A stretch of 30,542 nucleotides of DNA from Veillonellaceae bacterium SB90. GTDB lineage: Bacteria; Bacillota; Negativicutes; Selenomonadales; Selenomonadaceae. How positions within the stretch are numbered: the first letter of the stretch is position 1; each line of letters starts with the position of its first letter. Positions 8,185 through 15,856 of the stretch are shown here, in pieces. The DNA lies in assembly GCA_902364065.1 (NCBI GenBank), contig CABJCJ010000029.1, positions 1 through 30,542 on the forward strand, read 5' to 3'. The position numbers were made by a program, and so were the translations under genes. The notes under the pieces are model-generated. The model was not told the DNA's origin and searched no databases. It saw nothing but the letters and a program-made list of their open reading frames with translations.

Positions 8185-8252
8185 ATCATACATCCATCTA
8201 AGTGTTTGGCTATGTGGATAGTATTGGCCGTTCAAAGCGGGAAATCCTGCCA
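8185..8252 (-). promoter_or_regulatory. 5' region of the minus-strand dehydrogenase with shared TGGCAGGATTTCC motif
   Basis: Read on the minus strand, TGGCAGGATTTCCCGC occupies 8252-8237, about 76 bases before the dehydrogenase start. TATGAT (8190-8185) is a possible -10 box without a convincing -35 box. The same motif, one base shorter, precedes the minus-strand gene at 12609 at a similar distance, which suggests a leader or promoter element. Confidence 0.35.
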
Positions 8253-8266
8253 GTTTTTGGGAAAGG

Positions 8267-8338
8267 TACGGATCTCACCGTATTTTTCGTAAAAGAGGTC
8301 TTCTGTCCGCGCACAAAACTGGGGATTTCTGTTAAAAT
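8267..8338 (+). promoter_or_regulatory. Candidate promoter region of the DMT transporter
   Basis: TGTTAAAAT (8330-8338) is an extended -10 element without a good -35 box. A small hairpin (8267-8271 with 8278-8282) followed by five T residues lies upstream and might be a weak terminator. The whole gap 8161-8413 contains no gene I can support. Confidence 0.35.
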
Positions 8339-8413
8339 GTCTTTCTGTATGCATGAAATAAGATGGTGGCCTGAGGCCGCTGACGCATAAACGCATGGAA
8401 AGGATGGATGGAC

Positions 8414-9292
8414 ATGACAACAAAACGCGCGGAGTGCCTGCTGCTCTTTGTGACTTTCTGCTGGGGCTCTTCGTATCTCTTCATGAAAGACGGTCTGACG
8501 GATCTCGGTGCCTTTGCCATTGTCGCCTGGCGCTTCGGCATCGCCTTCCTGGCGGCGGGACTGCTGCTCGGGAGCGGCTGGAAGCGCGTCACCTGGCCGA
8601 TGGTGCGCGCCGGCGCCCTCGTCGGGCTCATGGTTTTCCTGGCCTTCAGCCTGCTCGTCAAGGGCGTGGCTTACACGACCACGACAAACGCCGGCTTCAT
8701 CACGAGCATGATGGTTGTGTTCATTCCCTTCGTCGAGCGCTTCGTCTACGGGCGGCCGCTGCGCCGCTCGGTCTGGATGACCTCGGCGCTCTCTTTGCTC
8801 GGCATCGGCTGCCTGACGCTTTCGGGCGGGCTCAGTCTCAATCCCGGTGATGTCTTCTGCCTAATCGGTGCGATGCTCTGCGCCCTGCAAGTCTCGTATG
8901 CCAGCCGCCTGCTCGTGCACATGGATGCCGTGACGCTCGGCGTCTTGCAGTTCGGATTCACCGCGCTCTTCGGCCTTTTGACGGCGCTTTACCTTGGCGA
9001 ACCGATGATGCCGCACGGCACGAGCTGGGGCGGCATGATGTACCTTGGCCTTGTGTGCTCGGCCTTCGGCTTCTTGGCACAGCTTCAGGCACAGCGCTTC
9101 ATTGCAGCCGAACGCGTCGGCATCCTGTTCTCGCTGGAGCCTGTGTTTGCAGCCATCATCGGCGTCATTTGCCTGCACGAGAGCTTCGGTTTCTCGCATC
9201 TCGCCGGCGCCGCACTCGTGCTCATGAGCGTCGTGCTCTCGGGCAAGAGCGATAGTTCCGGAGAAAAAGCGGATCAAACGGCGAAGGCCTGA
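8414..9292 (+). CDS. DMT-superfamily (EamA) transporter
   Basis: An inner-membrane permease of about ten helices made of two EamA repeats, 292 aa. The N-terminal CWGSSYLFMKDGL and the second-half pattern GLVCSAFGFLAQLQAQRFI with SLEPVFAAIIG are characteristic. Family members export metabolites, amino acids or drugs; the substrate is unknown. The ATG at 8414 is preferred over the one at 8408 because AAAGGA (8399-8404) is 9 bases away from it but only 3 from the other. The tail (GKSDSSGEKADQTAKA) is hydrophilic. It is a single-gene unit with its own terminator. Confidence 0.9.
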   Translation: MTTKRAECLLLFVTFCWGSSYLFMKDGLTDLGAFAIVAWRFGIAFLAAGLLLGSGWKRVTWPMVRAGALVGLMVFLAFSLLVKGVAYTTTTNAGFITSMMVVFIPFVERFVYGRPLRRSVWMTSALSLLGIGCLTLSGGLSLNPGDVFCLIGAMLCALQVSYASRLLVHMDAVTLGVLQFGFTALFGLLTALYLGEPMMPHGTSWGGMMYLGLVCSAFGFLAQLQAQRFIAAERVGILFSLEPVFAAIIGVICLHESFGFSHLAGAALVLMSVVLSGKSDSSGEKADQTAKA

Positions 9293-9320
9293 CTTTATAC
9301 TGAAAAAATAATACGGAAGC

Positions 9321-9354
9321 AGGAGTTTGTCCATTTGTGGCGAACTCCTTTTTT
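9321..9354 (+). terminator. Terminator of the DMT transporter gene
   Basis: An 11-bp stem (9321-9331 with 9339-9349) including two G-T pairs, a 7-base loop and six T residues. It begins 28 bases after the stop codon. Confidence 0.85.
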
Positions 9355-9552
9355 ATAGGATAATAAGACAGAGTATTAAGAGTATTTTGTTATAGAATAC
9401 ATACAAATATACACAATAAAAACCGAGTTAATTTACAAAAATACTGGATTTATAAGCATGTTTCTGCTATGATGTAAAAGTATATGGCAGATTAAATATA
9501 GTAACTATGCATTATCTATATAAAAGCCGTGTTATTTTTAGGAGGGAACGCT
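9355..9552 (+). other. AT-rich upstream region of the oxidoreductase operon
   Basis: A conspicuously AT-rich stretch in a GC-rich neighbourhood. It should hold the promoter of the four-gene operon. TATGAT at 9468-9473 is a possible -10 box and TATAAA at 9519-9524 another, but neither has a clear -35 partner. No small gene or clear RNA structure was found. Confidence 0.4.
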
Positions 9553-9753
9553 ATGAAGTCAGAGATCACCATTAAGACGGTGCGCTGCAAAGGCTGCGGC
9601 ATCTGTGTGGCTTTCTGCCCCAAGGCTGTGCTGGCGCTCAGTGAGCTTGGCAAGGTCCAGGTCGTGAATAAAGAGGCATGCATTGCCTGCGGCCAGTGCG
9701 AACTGCGCTGCCCGGATTATGCGATTTTCGTGGATAAGGAGGCAGCAAAATGA
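9553..9753 (+). CDS. korD: 2-oxoacid:ferredoxin oxidoreductase delta subunit (2x4Fe-4S ferredoxin)
   Basis: A 66-aa dicluster ferredoxin subunit that carries electrons from the thiamine-diphosphate subunit to external ferredoxin. The two cluster motifs are CKGCGICVAFCP and CIACGQCELRCP. The ATG at 9553 has AGGAGGG (9540-9546) six bases upstream; the in-frame GTG further up has no such site. Its stop overlaps the alpha-subunit start by 4 bases. The order delta-alpha-beta-gamma matches Kor/Vor-type enzymes, so the symbol reflects the operon more than this short sequence. Confidence 0.9.
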   Translation: MKSEITIKTVRCKGCGICVAFCPKAVLALSELGKVQVVNKEACIACGQCELRCPDYAIFVDKEAAK

Positions 9754-10892
9754 GCAAGGCAAGATTGATGCAGGGCAATGAAGCGTGCGCAGAGGGCGCA
9801 ATCGCGGCAGGTGTAAATTTCTTTGCCGGTTATCCGATTACCCCGTCGACGGAAATCGCAGAGACCATGGCGCGCCTGCTCCCGAAACACGGCGGCAAAT
9901 TCGTGCAGATGGAAGACGAGATTGCCAGCATGGGCGCCATTCTCGGTGCTTCGCTGGCCGGCTCCAAGGTCATGGATGCGACGAGCGGTCCGGGCTTTTC
10001 CCTCAAGCAGGAGCTCATCGGCTATGCAGCCTGCGCGGAGATTCCCTGCGTGCTCGTCGACGTTCAGCGCGTCGGTCCCTCGACGGGCCAGCCGACGGCG
10101 CCGTCGCAGGGCGATGTCATGCAGGCGCGCTGGGGCACGCATGGCGACCATCCGATCATTGCCCTCTCTCCCTGGAGCGTCCGCGAGACATACGATGCAA
10201 CCGTCATGGCAGTGAATTATGCCGAGCGCTTCCGCACGCCGGTCATCCTGCTGATGGATGAAGTCATCGGCCACCTGCGCGAGAAAGTGGAGCTGCCGGA
10301 TCACGTGGATGTCTATCCGCGCCGCAAGCCGAAGAAGACGCGTGCCGAAGGCTATGAACCGTATGCGCCGGCCGAGGACCTTGTGCCGGATGTCGCGGAT
10401 TTCGGTCAGGGCTACCGCATCCATGTGACGGGTCTCATCCATGATGAGACGGGCTTCCCCTCGGGCAGCCCGCAGGTCACGGAAGACTCCATCCGCCGCC
10501 TGCACGAGAAGATCGACCGCGTTGGCGAAGAGATTATCCACACGGAATCGTATTTCATGGACGATGCCGAATACGCCGTCGTTTCCTTTGGCGGTTCGGC
10601 CCGCACGGCCTATGAATCGGTCCAGGCTGCACGGACCAAGGGTCAGAAGGTCGGTCTTCTGCGCCTCATGACCATCTGGCCGTTTGCCGATGCTGCCATC
10701 AGGCGCCTGGCGGTGAAGGTCAAAGGCATCCTCGTTGCGGAGCTCAACTACGGGCAGATCGTGCACGAGGTGCGCCGCGCCGTGGCCGGGCAGTGCCCCG
10801 TGGAACTCTGCGGGAAATACGATATGAGATCGTTTGAGCCGGAGGACATTTCCTCCGCCATCGACAAGATGATTGCAGGGGGGAATAAATGA
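9750..10892 (+). CDS. korA: 2-oxoacid:ferredoxin oxidoreductase alpha subunit
   Basis: The large subunit of the CoA-dependent 2-oxoacid:ferredoxin oxidoreductase, 380 aa. It begins with the family opening MQGNEACAEGAIAAG followed by FFAGYPITPSTEIAE. It also has MEDEIASMGAILGASLAG, TSGPGFSLKQE and PSTGQPTAPSQGD, which are standard for the pyrimidine-binding domain. The C-terminal part (about 255-375) holds the transketolase C-like domain. The length suits KorA and VorB and is far shorter than fused pyruvate:ferredoxin oxidoreductase. 2-oxoglutarate is the most likely substrate, making succinyl-CoA or, in reverse, fixing CO2. Branched-chain 2-oxoacids cannot be excluded. Confidence 0.93.
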   Translation: MSKARLMQGNEACAEGAIAAGVNFFAGYPITPSTEIAETMARLLPKHGGKFVQMEDEIASMGAILGASLAGSKVMDATSGPGFSLKQELIGYAACAEIPCVLVDVQRVGPSTGQPTAPSQGDVMQARWGTHGDHPIIALSPWSVRETYDATVMAVNYAERFRTPVILLMDEVIGHLREKVELPDHVDVYPRRKPKKTRAEGYEPYAPAEDLVPDVADFGQGYRIHVTGLIHDETGFPSGSPQVTEDSIRRLHEKIDRVGEEIIHTESYFMDDAEYAVVSFGGSARTAYESVQAARTKGQKVGLLRLMTIWPFADAAIRRLAVKVKGILVAELNYGQIVHEVRRAVAGQCPVELCGKYDMRSFEPEDISSAIDKMIAGGNK

Positions 10893-11713
10893 TGGAACGG
10901 AGCTTTGAACGTTATTTTCGCCAGAATCACCTGCCGCACCTCTGGTGCCCGGGCTGCGGCAACGGCATCGCGATGAAGGCCATCGTGCAGGCGATTGAGC
11001 AGAAGGGACTGTCCCAGGACAACACCGTCATCGTCTCCGGCATCGGCTGCTCGTCGCGTGCATCCGGCTACATGGATTTCGATACGCTGCACACGGCCCA
11101 TGGCCGCGCCATCCCGTTTGCCACGGGCATCAAGCTGGCCAATCCGGATCTCAACGTCGTCGTCATCACGGGTGATGGTGACTGCACGGCCATCGGCGGC
11201 AATCACTTCATTCACGGCTGCCGCCGCAACGTGGACCTCACGGTCGTCATGTTCAACAACAATATTTACGGCATGACGGGCGGTCAGGCTTCGCCGACGA
11301 CACCAATCGGAGCCAAGGCCACGACGGCACCGTATGGTTCCGTTGACCGCACCTTCGATGCCTGCGAGCTCGCCGAAGCAGCCGGTGCGACGTATGTCGC
11401 CCGCTCGACGGCCTTCCACGTTACCCACATGACGAATATGATCGCCGCCGGTCTCGACAACAAGGGCTTTTCCTTCATCGAAGCCATGGTCCAGTGTCCG
11501 ACGGCCTTTGGCCGCAAGAACCGCATGGGAGGCCCGGCTGACATGATGAAGTGGATGCGCGATCATGCTGTCATGAAGGCCGCCTGGGACAAGCTGCCGC
11601 AGGAGAAACGCGAGGGCAAGTTCCCGATTGGCTGCTTCCTGCAGACACAGGCTATTGACTACGATACGGCATACGATCAGGTAATCAAACGGGCAGGGGG
11701 TGCTGCAAAATGA
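10889..11713 (+). CDS. korB: 2-oxoacid:ferredoxin oxidoreductase beta subunit (ThDP-binding)
   Basis: The catalytic thiamine-diphosphate subunit, 274 aa. It has LWCPGCGNGI near the N-terminus and the GIGCSSR motif. The diphosphate/Mg motif GDGDCTAIGGNHF is followed by NNNIYGMTGGQASPTTP. These are diagnostic for the beta subunits of 2-oxoacid:ferredoxin oxidoreductases. Two adjacent ATG codons (10889 and 10892) both fit the GGGGGG ribosome site; the first overlaps the alpha stop in the manner of the other genes here. It lies between alpha and gamma, overlapping both. Confidence 0.93.
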   Translation: MMERSFERYFRQNHLPHLWCPGCGNGIAMKAIVQAIEQKGLSQDNTVIVSGIGCSSRASGYMDFDTLHTAHGRAIPFATGIKLANPDLNVVVITGDGDCTAIGGNHFIHGCRRNVDLTVVMFNNNIYGMTGGQASPTTPIGAKATTAPYGSVDRTFDACELAEAAGATYVARSTAFHVTHMTNMIAAGLDNKGFSFIEAMVQCPTAFGRKNRMGGPADMMKWMRDHAVMKAAWDKLPQEKREGKFPIGCFLQTQAIDYDTAYDQVIKRAGGAAK

Positions 11714-12240
11714 GAAAACAGCTTAGATTATCAGGCTCCGGCGGACAGGGCGTCATCACGGCAGCCATCATCTTTGCCGAGGCGGCGGTCGCCGAAGGCA
11801 AGGAAGCCGTGCAGTCCCAGTCGTATGGCCCGGAAGCCCGCGGTGGTGCGTCGAAGTCCGAAGTCATCATCGATGACAAGCCCATCTTCCATCCGCATGT
11901 CATCGTCCCGGATCTCGTGCTCGCCATGACGCAGAAAGCGGCGGACAAGTACTATAAGGATCTCAACCCCAACGGTCTGCTCGTCCTTGATGAACAGCTT
12001 GTGCCAAACGTCCCCGATTTCCCGCATGTCGTGCGCATCCCCATCACGAAGCTCGCCATCGAAGAAGTCGGCAAGCCGCTCTTTGCGAACATCGTGGCGC
12101 TCGGCGCCCTCGTGCGGCTGACTGGCCTCGTCTCGTTTGACACCATCAAGCAGGCCGTCGCCCACCGCGTGCCGCCTCATACCGTCGAGCAGAACATGAA
12201 AGCCCTGCAGATCGGCTGGGACGCAGCAGCCAAGGCATAA
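11710..12240 (+). CDS. korC: 2-oxoacid:ferredoxin oxidoreductase gamma subunit
   Basis: The small gamma subunit, 176 aa, with the family hallmark LSGSGGQGVITA at the start and QSQSYGPEARGGASKSEVI soon after. It completes the heterotetramer. Its start overlaps the beta stop (ATGA). The gene ends the operon; a strong two-way terminator follows. All four subunits are intact, so the enzyme should be functional and oxygen-sensitive, in keeping with an anaerobe. Confidence 0.93.
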   Translation: MRKQLRLSGSGGQGVITAAIIFAEAAVAEGKEAVQSQSYGPEARGGASKSEVIIDDKPIFHPHVIVPDLVLAMTQKAADKYYKDLNPNGLLVLDEQLVPNVPDFPHVVRIPITKLAIEEVGKPLFANIVALGALVRLTGLVSFDTIKQAVAHRVPPHTVEQNMKALQIGWDAAAKA

Positions 12241-12249
12241 AAACGTATC

Positions 12250-12263
12250 TTATATCGATATAA
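12250..12263. repeat. Perfect 14-bp palindrome in the korC 3' region
   Basis: TTATATCGATATAA is perfectly self-complementary. It lies between the korC stop codon and the terminator. It has no loop, so it is more likely chance or a protein site than an RNA hairpin. Confidence 0.4.
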
Positions 12264-12266
12264 ATG

Positions 12267-12324
12267 AAAAGCTGATTATCATGAATGGCATCTTGTTCAT
12301 GATAATCAGCTTTTATTTTATTTT
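12267..12324. terminator. Two-way terminator between kor operon and minus-strand genes
   Basis: A perfect 19-bp stem (12267-12285 with 12296-12314) with a 10-base loop. It is flanked by A-rich sequence on one side and T-rich sequence on the other, so it works for both the plus-strand kor operon and the minus-strand small membrane protein gene that ends at 12334. Confidence 0.93.
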
Positions 12325-12333
12325 GAAGCATCG

Positions 12334-12609
12334 TTAGCTCAGTTGCAGGATATAATGCATACATAAGACGATGAAACAGACAATAGATAAGCCGAAAGAA
12401 AAGATTTCCACGCAGCGAACCGGATAGACGCAATGCAGCGGGATATCCATGACGCGCGGCACGTTGCTGGCGAGCAGGGAGATGGCGATGGAGACATAGA
12501 GCAGGATGATTGTCAGGGAGCCGGATGAGGATTCAGCGAAAGCCCGGATCAGGAGATAGAGGGCAAAGGCGATGAAAAAGTAGGCGATTTTATCATTATG
12601 GAAGCTCAT
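12334..12609 (-). CDS. Small hydrophobic membrane protein, unknown
   Basis: A 91-aa protein that I cannot assign. It has about three hydrophobic segments: IAYFFIAFALYLLIRAF near the N-terminus, LTIILLYVSIAISLLA in the middle and FSFGLSIVCFIVLCMHYIL at the end. The spacing and charge are those of a real small membrane protein. It lies 97 bases after the MFS exporter on the same strand and ends just before a strong terminator, so it is probably co-transcribed with it or uses its own leader at 12664-12678. The ribosome site (AAGGG, GTGAG) is weak. Base composition is lower in GC than its neighbours. Confidence 0.6.
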   Translation of the reverse strand: MSFHNDKIAYFFIAFALYLLIRAFAESSSGSLTIILLYVSIAISLLASNVPRVMDIPLHCVYPVRCVEIFSFGLSIVCFIVLCMHYILQLS

Positions 12610-12663
12610 AGTCTCACGTCCCTTCGTTTGGTATTGGATACGTATTTATTTCGTTGGAAGGGG

Positions 12664-12696
12664 GCGGAAATCCTGCCACGGGCAGCGGCTTTTCCG
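12664..12696 (-). promoter_or_regulatory. Shared TGGCAGGATTTCC motif and nested inverted repeat before the small membrane gene
   Basis: On the minus strand TGGCAGGATTTCCGC reads 12678-12664, about 54 bases before the start at 12609. It overlaps a nested inverted repeat: outer arms 12665-12670 with 12691-12696 and inner arms 12673-12677 with 12681-12685. No T run follows, so it is not an ordinary terminator. The same motif precedes the dehydrogenase at 8160. Confidence 0.4.
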
Positions 12697-12706
12697 TTCT
12701 TGTGGA

Positions 12707-13897
12707 TCAGCAGGGCATGGCATGGTAGCGGCGCCAGACGGCGGTGCTCAGCAGGAGCAGGATTATGCCGGAGAGGGCAAAGACCCAGTGCATGCCGAGG
12801 TACGTTGCAATCAGGCCGCCGAGCAGTGGACCTGCCATCGAGCCAACCTGCTGGGCGGCAAAGAGCATGCCGAAGATGCGACCTTTGTATGATGGCGGCG
12901 TGTTGCTGGCCAGTATGGCATTGATGGCAGGGTGGATGCCGCAGAAGAAGAGGCCGCCGACGAACTGCATGATGGCAAAGGGCACGAGGGTGTCGGGGAT
13001 GCCCTGGATGATCATGGAGATACCGGCACCTGTCATGCCGAGACACATGGCCTTGAAGAAGCCGCGGCGCTGACCGAAGGTGCCCCAGACTGGTGCAGCC
13101 ATGGCGCCGGCGATGCCGCCGAGTGAGAAGACGAGACCGGCGACGAAGACGATATTCGGCAGGGGACCTGCGAGCTTGGCGACGTACGTCGTGAGAACCG
13201 GCTGCAGGATCAGGATGACCATCTGTACGAGCGTGCCGCAGAGCAGCATATTGCGCAGCAGCGGCATCCGCCAGGGCGAGCACTCCGTGGCGTCAGGAAT
13301 GTCATCTTTTGTCGCCTCCGTTTTAGCAGGCGTGGGAGGTTCCTTGATGATGAAGGTAAAGACAAGGAAATTCAGGAAGAGGGCGCCTGATGCCAGAAAG
13401 AATGAATAACGCATGCCGACAGCTTCGGCGAGGATGCCGCCGAGCAGCGGCCCCACGACGCCGCCGGCTGTCAGCGTGCCCTGCATGATGCCAAGGCAGA
13501 AGCCGAGTCTGGAGGCCGGCGCGTAAAGCGTCATGATGGCAAGATCCATGGGCCAGAGCCCCGAGGCAAATCCCTGGAACAGGCGCATGAGAGTCAGCTG
13601 CTCCGGAGACTGTACGATGCCGCCGAGGAAATAGCTGATGGAGAGGAGAAAGCTCGCACGCATGGCCATGATACGCTTTCCTTTCGTATCGGCCATCTTT
13701 CCCCAGATCGGGGCCATGATGGCCGATACGAGGAAGGAGGCGGAGAAGACGATGCCGGACCAGATGTTGACATCCGCCTGGCTGACGCCGAGTTCCATGG
13801 TCAGGTACATGGGAAGGAACGGGACGAGCATGGTATAGCTGGAAGACATGAACAAGATGTTGCAGGTGAGGATGGCGAGAACGAGTTTCCAGTTCAA
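12707..13897 (-). CDS. MFS multidrug-type exporter
   Basis: A twelve-helix major facilitator transporter, 396 aa. Motif A between TM2 and TM3 reads GKMADTKGKR. A GTLTAGGVVGPLLGGILAE stretch in TM5 matches the antiporter motif C, which points to a proton-driven exporter. The N- and C-halves are joined by a charged loop around TPAKTEATKDD. The chosen start is TTG at 13897: AGAAGG lies 7 bases upstream, and the first helix begins soon after NWKLVLAIL. The frame remains open 57 bases further upstream to an ATG without a good ribosome site. It is followed by the small membrane protein gene. Confidence 0.88.
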   Translation of the reverse strand: MNWKLVLAILTCNILFMSSSYTMLVPFLPMYLTMELGVSQADVNIWSGIVFSASFLVSAIMAPIWGKMADTKGKRIMAMRASFLLSISYFLGGIVQSPEQLTLMRLFQGFASGLWPMDLAIMTLYAPASRLGFCLGIMQGTLTAGGVVGPLLGGILAEAVGMRYSFFLASGALFLNFLVFTFIIKEPPTPAKTEATKDDIPDATECSPWRMPLLRNMLLCGTLVQMVILILQPVLTTYVAKLAGPLPNIVFVAGLVFSLGGIAGAMAAPVWGTFGQRRGFFKAMCLGMTGAGISMIIQGIPDTLVPFAIMQFVGGLFFCGIHPAINAILASNTPPSYKGRIFGMLFAAQQVGSMAGPLLGGLIATYLGMHWVFALSGIILLLLSTAVWRRYHAMPC

Positions 13898-13993
13898 TAA
13901 AGGACCTTCTTTCCGAGAATAAAAAACGATTTCAAGTACGGAGGGCATCTGCAACGAAGCGCCGGCGTAGATGCATAACTGAAATCTTCCTTC

Positions 13994-14021
13994 ATTTTAC
14001 CACGATTTGTCAACAGAGCAA
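13994..14021 (-). promoter_or_regulatory. Promoter of the MFS exporter
   Basis: Read on the minus strand, TGGTAAAAT forms an extended -10 element (TAAAAT at 13999-13994) with TTGCTC (14021-14016) 16 bases upstream. It lies about 100 bases before the TTG start codon. Confidence 0.45.
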
Positions 14022-14109
14022 AAGGAAGTTTTGCGGTCAATGCTTGCATTTTCGCCGCAATGTGAGAAAATAGAAGCGGACACTTTCCCTTTTGTAGAGG
14101 AGGTATGAT

Positions 14110-14913
14110 ATGTCTATTAAACTTTTTGTTACGGATCTTGATGGAACGTTGCTCCCGAAAGGCCAGCAGGTTTCGCAGAAAAATATAGATGCCGTTCAGG
14201 CGGCCGTTAAGGCTGGTGTTACGGTGACGATTGCCACGGGCCGTATGTATCGGGCAGCGCTGCCGGTCGCACTGGCCCTCGGGGTGGATGTTCCCATCAT
14301 TACATATAATGGCGCGTTGATCAAATCCACCAGCGGTGAGGTGTTTTATGAGAGCTTTTTGCCCGAGCAGGTTATCGCAGATGTCGTGTCGTTTTGTCAG
14401 GAAAGAGGCTGGTATCTTCAGTCCTGTAGTCATGATGAACTTTATCTGCCCGCACGCACATCGGAAGCGGAGGGGTATGAAGCAGCGCAGAACATCAAGG
14501 GGCATGTAGTGGGCTGGGATGGCCTCAAGGCACATGATGAGGCTGTTTGCAAGCTGCTTTCGATTACATCCGGTGCAGAGGAGACCGATGCACGCATTCG
14601 TGAGATGCGCGCGCATTTTGGTTCTGAAATTGCTGTAGTGCGCTCAAATGCCAATTACGTTGAAATCGTGAATCCCGGCGTTTCCAAGGCTGCGGGGATT
14701 CAGCATCTGGCGGATAAGCTGGGGGTTAAGCTTGATGAGGTCATGGCGATTGGTGACGCCAACAATGATTTGCCAATGCTCAAGGCCGCCGGCCACAGCA
14801 TTGCGATGGGCAACGCCGTGCCGGAGGTCAAGGCCGTATGCGATGCCGTGACGACGACCTGTGAAGAAAATGGCTTTGCCAAGGCTATCTATGACTATGT
14901 ACTGAGAGGATGA
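14110..14913 (+). CDS. Cof-type HAD-IIB phosphatase
   Basis: A cytoplasmic Mg-dependent sugar-phosphate or nucleotide phosphatase, 267 aa. Motif I is DLDGTLL with the nucleophile Asp9 and acid/base Asp11. Motif II is TIATGR. A C2B cap domain follows, then SKAAGIQHLADKLG and motif IV GDANNDLPML near the C-terminus. This is the standard Cof/YidA layout; substrates in the family are broad, so none is proposed. The ATG follows GAGGAGG closely. Its codons are somewhat more AT-rich at the start than those of the genes after it. It lies at the head of the rapZ-yvcK-whiA run, its stop being 5 bases before the rapZ start. Confidence 0.9.
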   Translation: MSIKLFVTDLDGTLLPKGQQVSQKNIDAVQAAVKAGVTVTIATGRMYRAALPVALALGVDVPIITYNGALIKSTSGEVFYESFLPEQVIADVVSFCQERGWYLQSCSHDELYLPARTSEAEGYEAAQNIKGHVVGWDGLKAHDEAVCKLLSITSGAEETDARIREMRAHFGSEIAVVRSNANYVEIVNPGVSKAAGIQHLADKLGVKLDEVMAIGDANNDLPMLKAAGHSIAMGNAVPEVKAVCDAVTTTCEENGFAKAIYDYVLRG

Positions 14914-14918
14914 TCATC

Positions 14919-15854
14919 ATGACAACGGAACAGGATCACAAGAAACTGACGCAGATCGTGGATGATTCGTTTCGCCTGGTTATCGTGACGGGCATGTCTG
15001 GCGGCGGCAAGACGCAGGCCAGCCGCTTCCTGGAGGATATGGGCTATTTCTGTGTTGACAATCTGCCGCCGGTGTTCATTCCGAAATTCGTGGAGCTCTG
15101 CAAGCATGCGGGCGGCCATGTGCGCCGTGTTGTACTGGTCGTGGATACGCGCAGCCGGGAATTCTTCGATACGTTCGTGCATACGCTCGAGGATATGGAT
15201 CAGGACGATGTGCCGTATGAGATGCTCTTCATGGATGCTTCCGATGCGGCAATCATCCGCCGTTACAAGGAAACGCGCCGCCGTCACCCGATGGCGCCGT
15301 ATTCTAGAATCTCGGAGGGCATCGCGAAGGAACGCGAGCGCCTGGCGCCGGTACGGGCCAAGGCGACGTACATCATCGACACATCAGAGCTCAAGAAAGT
15401 GGACCTGCGCGACAAGCTGCGCCGTCTTTTCGGCAAATCGGGCGGCGAGCAGATGAATATCAATGTCCTTTCCTTCGGCTTCAAATTCGGCATGCCGCTC
15501 GATGCGGATATGGTCCTCGACGTGCGTTTCCTGCCGAATCCGTTCTACATCGAATCCATGCGCCACAAGAGCGGCGCGGTGCCGGAGGTAGCGGAATACA
15601 TCGCGAAATGGCCGGTGACCAGGGAGTTCACGCGGCTGCTCGATGAGATGCTGGATTTCCTTGTGCCGCAGTATATCAAGGAAGGCAAGAGCCAGCTGGT
15701 CATTGCCGTGGGCTGTACGGGCGGCATGCACCGCAGCGTTTATATTGCCAAACATATCTATGAACGTCTCAATGCACAGGGATTCTCAGCACGTCTGGAG
15801 CACCGCGACCTGATGAAGAACGATGTACGAGAGCATGTGCGTGAGGAGTGTTGA
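14919..15854 (+). CDS. rapZ: RapZ/YvcJ nucleotide-binding adapter protein
   Basis: A P-loop protein of 311 aa. The Walker A motif GMSGGGKT is at residues 25-32. The family core LEDMGYFCVDNLPP follows, and the C-terminal domain has the highly conserved AVGCTGGMHRSV. In E. coli RapZ controls GlmS mRNA decay; in Bacillus YvcJ binds nucleotides and affects competence. Which role holds here is unknown. The ATG at 14919 is preferred because GAGAGG (14904-14909) lies directly against the ATG at 14910 but 9 bases before this one. It is followed immediately by yvcK and whiA, the conserved Firmicute order. Confidence 0.95.
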   Translation: MTTEQDHKKLTQIVDDSFRLVIVTGMSGGGKTQASRFLEDMGYFCVDNLPPVFIPKFVELCKHAGGHVRRVVLVVDTRSREFFDTFVHTLEDMDQDDVPYEMLFMDASDAAIIRRYKETRRRHPMAPYSRISEGIAKERERLAPVRAKATYIIDTSELKKVDLRDKLRRLFGKSGGEQMNINVLSFGFKFGMPLDADMVLDVRFLPNPFYIESMRHKSGAVPEVAEYIAKWPVTREFTRLLDEMLDFLVPQYIKEGKSQLVIAVGCTGGMHRSVYIAKHIYERLNAQGFSARLEHRDLMKNDVREHVREEC

Positions 15855-15856
15855 GC

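Noticed and set aside
8202..8423. Short open frames on both strands between the dehydrogenase and the DMT gene
   Set aside because: Neither has a ribosome site or a recognisable sequence. The minus-strand frame ends in a natural-looking stretch (KYGEIRTFPKNWQDFPL) but overlaps the promoter region and the shared motif, so at most it is a remnant.
12606..13283. Long minus-strand frame rich in Arg and His overlapping the MFS gene
   Set aside because: It is a shadow of the exporter gene. The composition is typical of an out-of-frame reading in GC-rich DNA, and it has no ribosome site.
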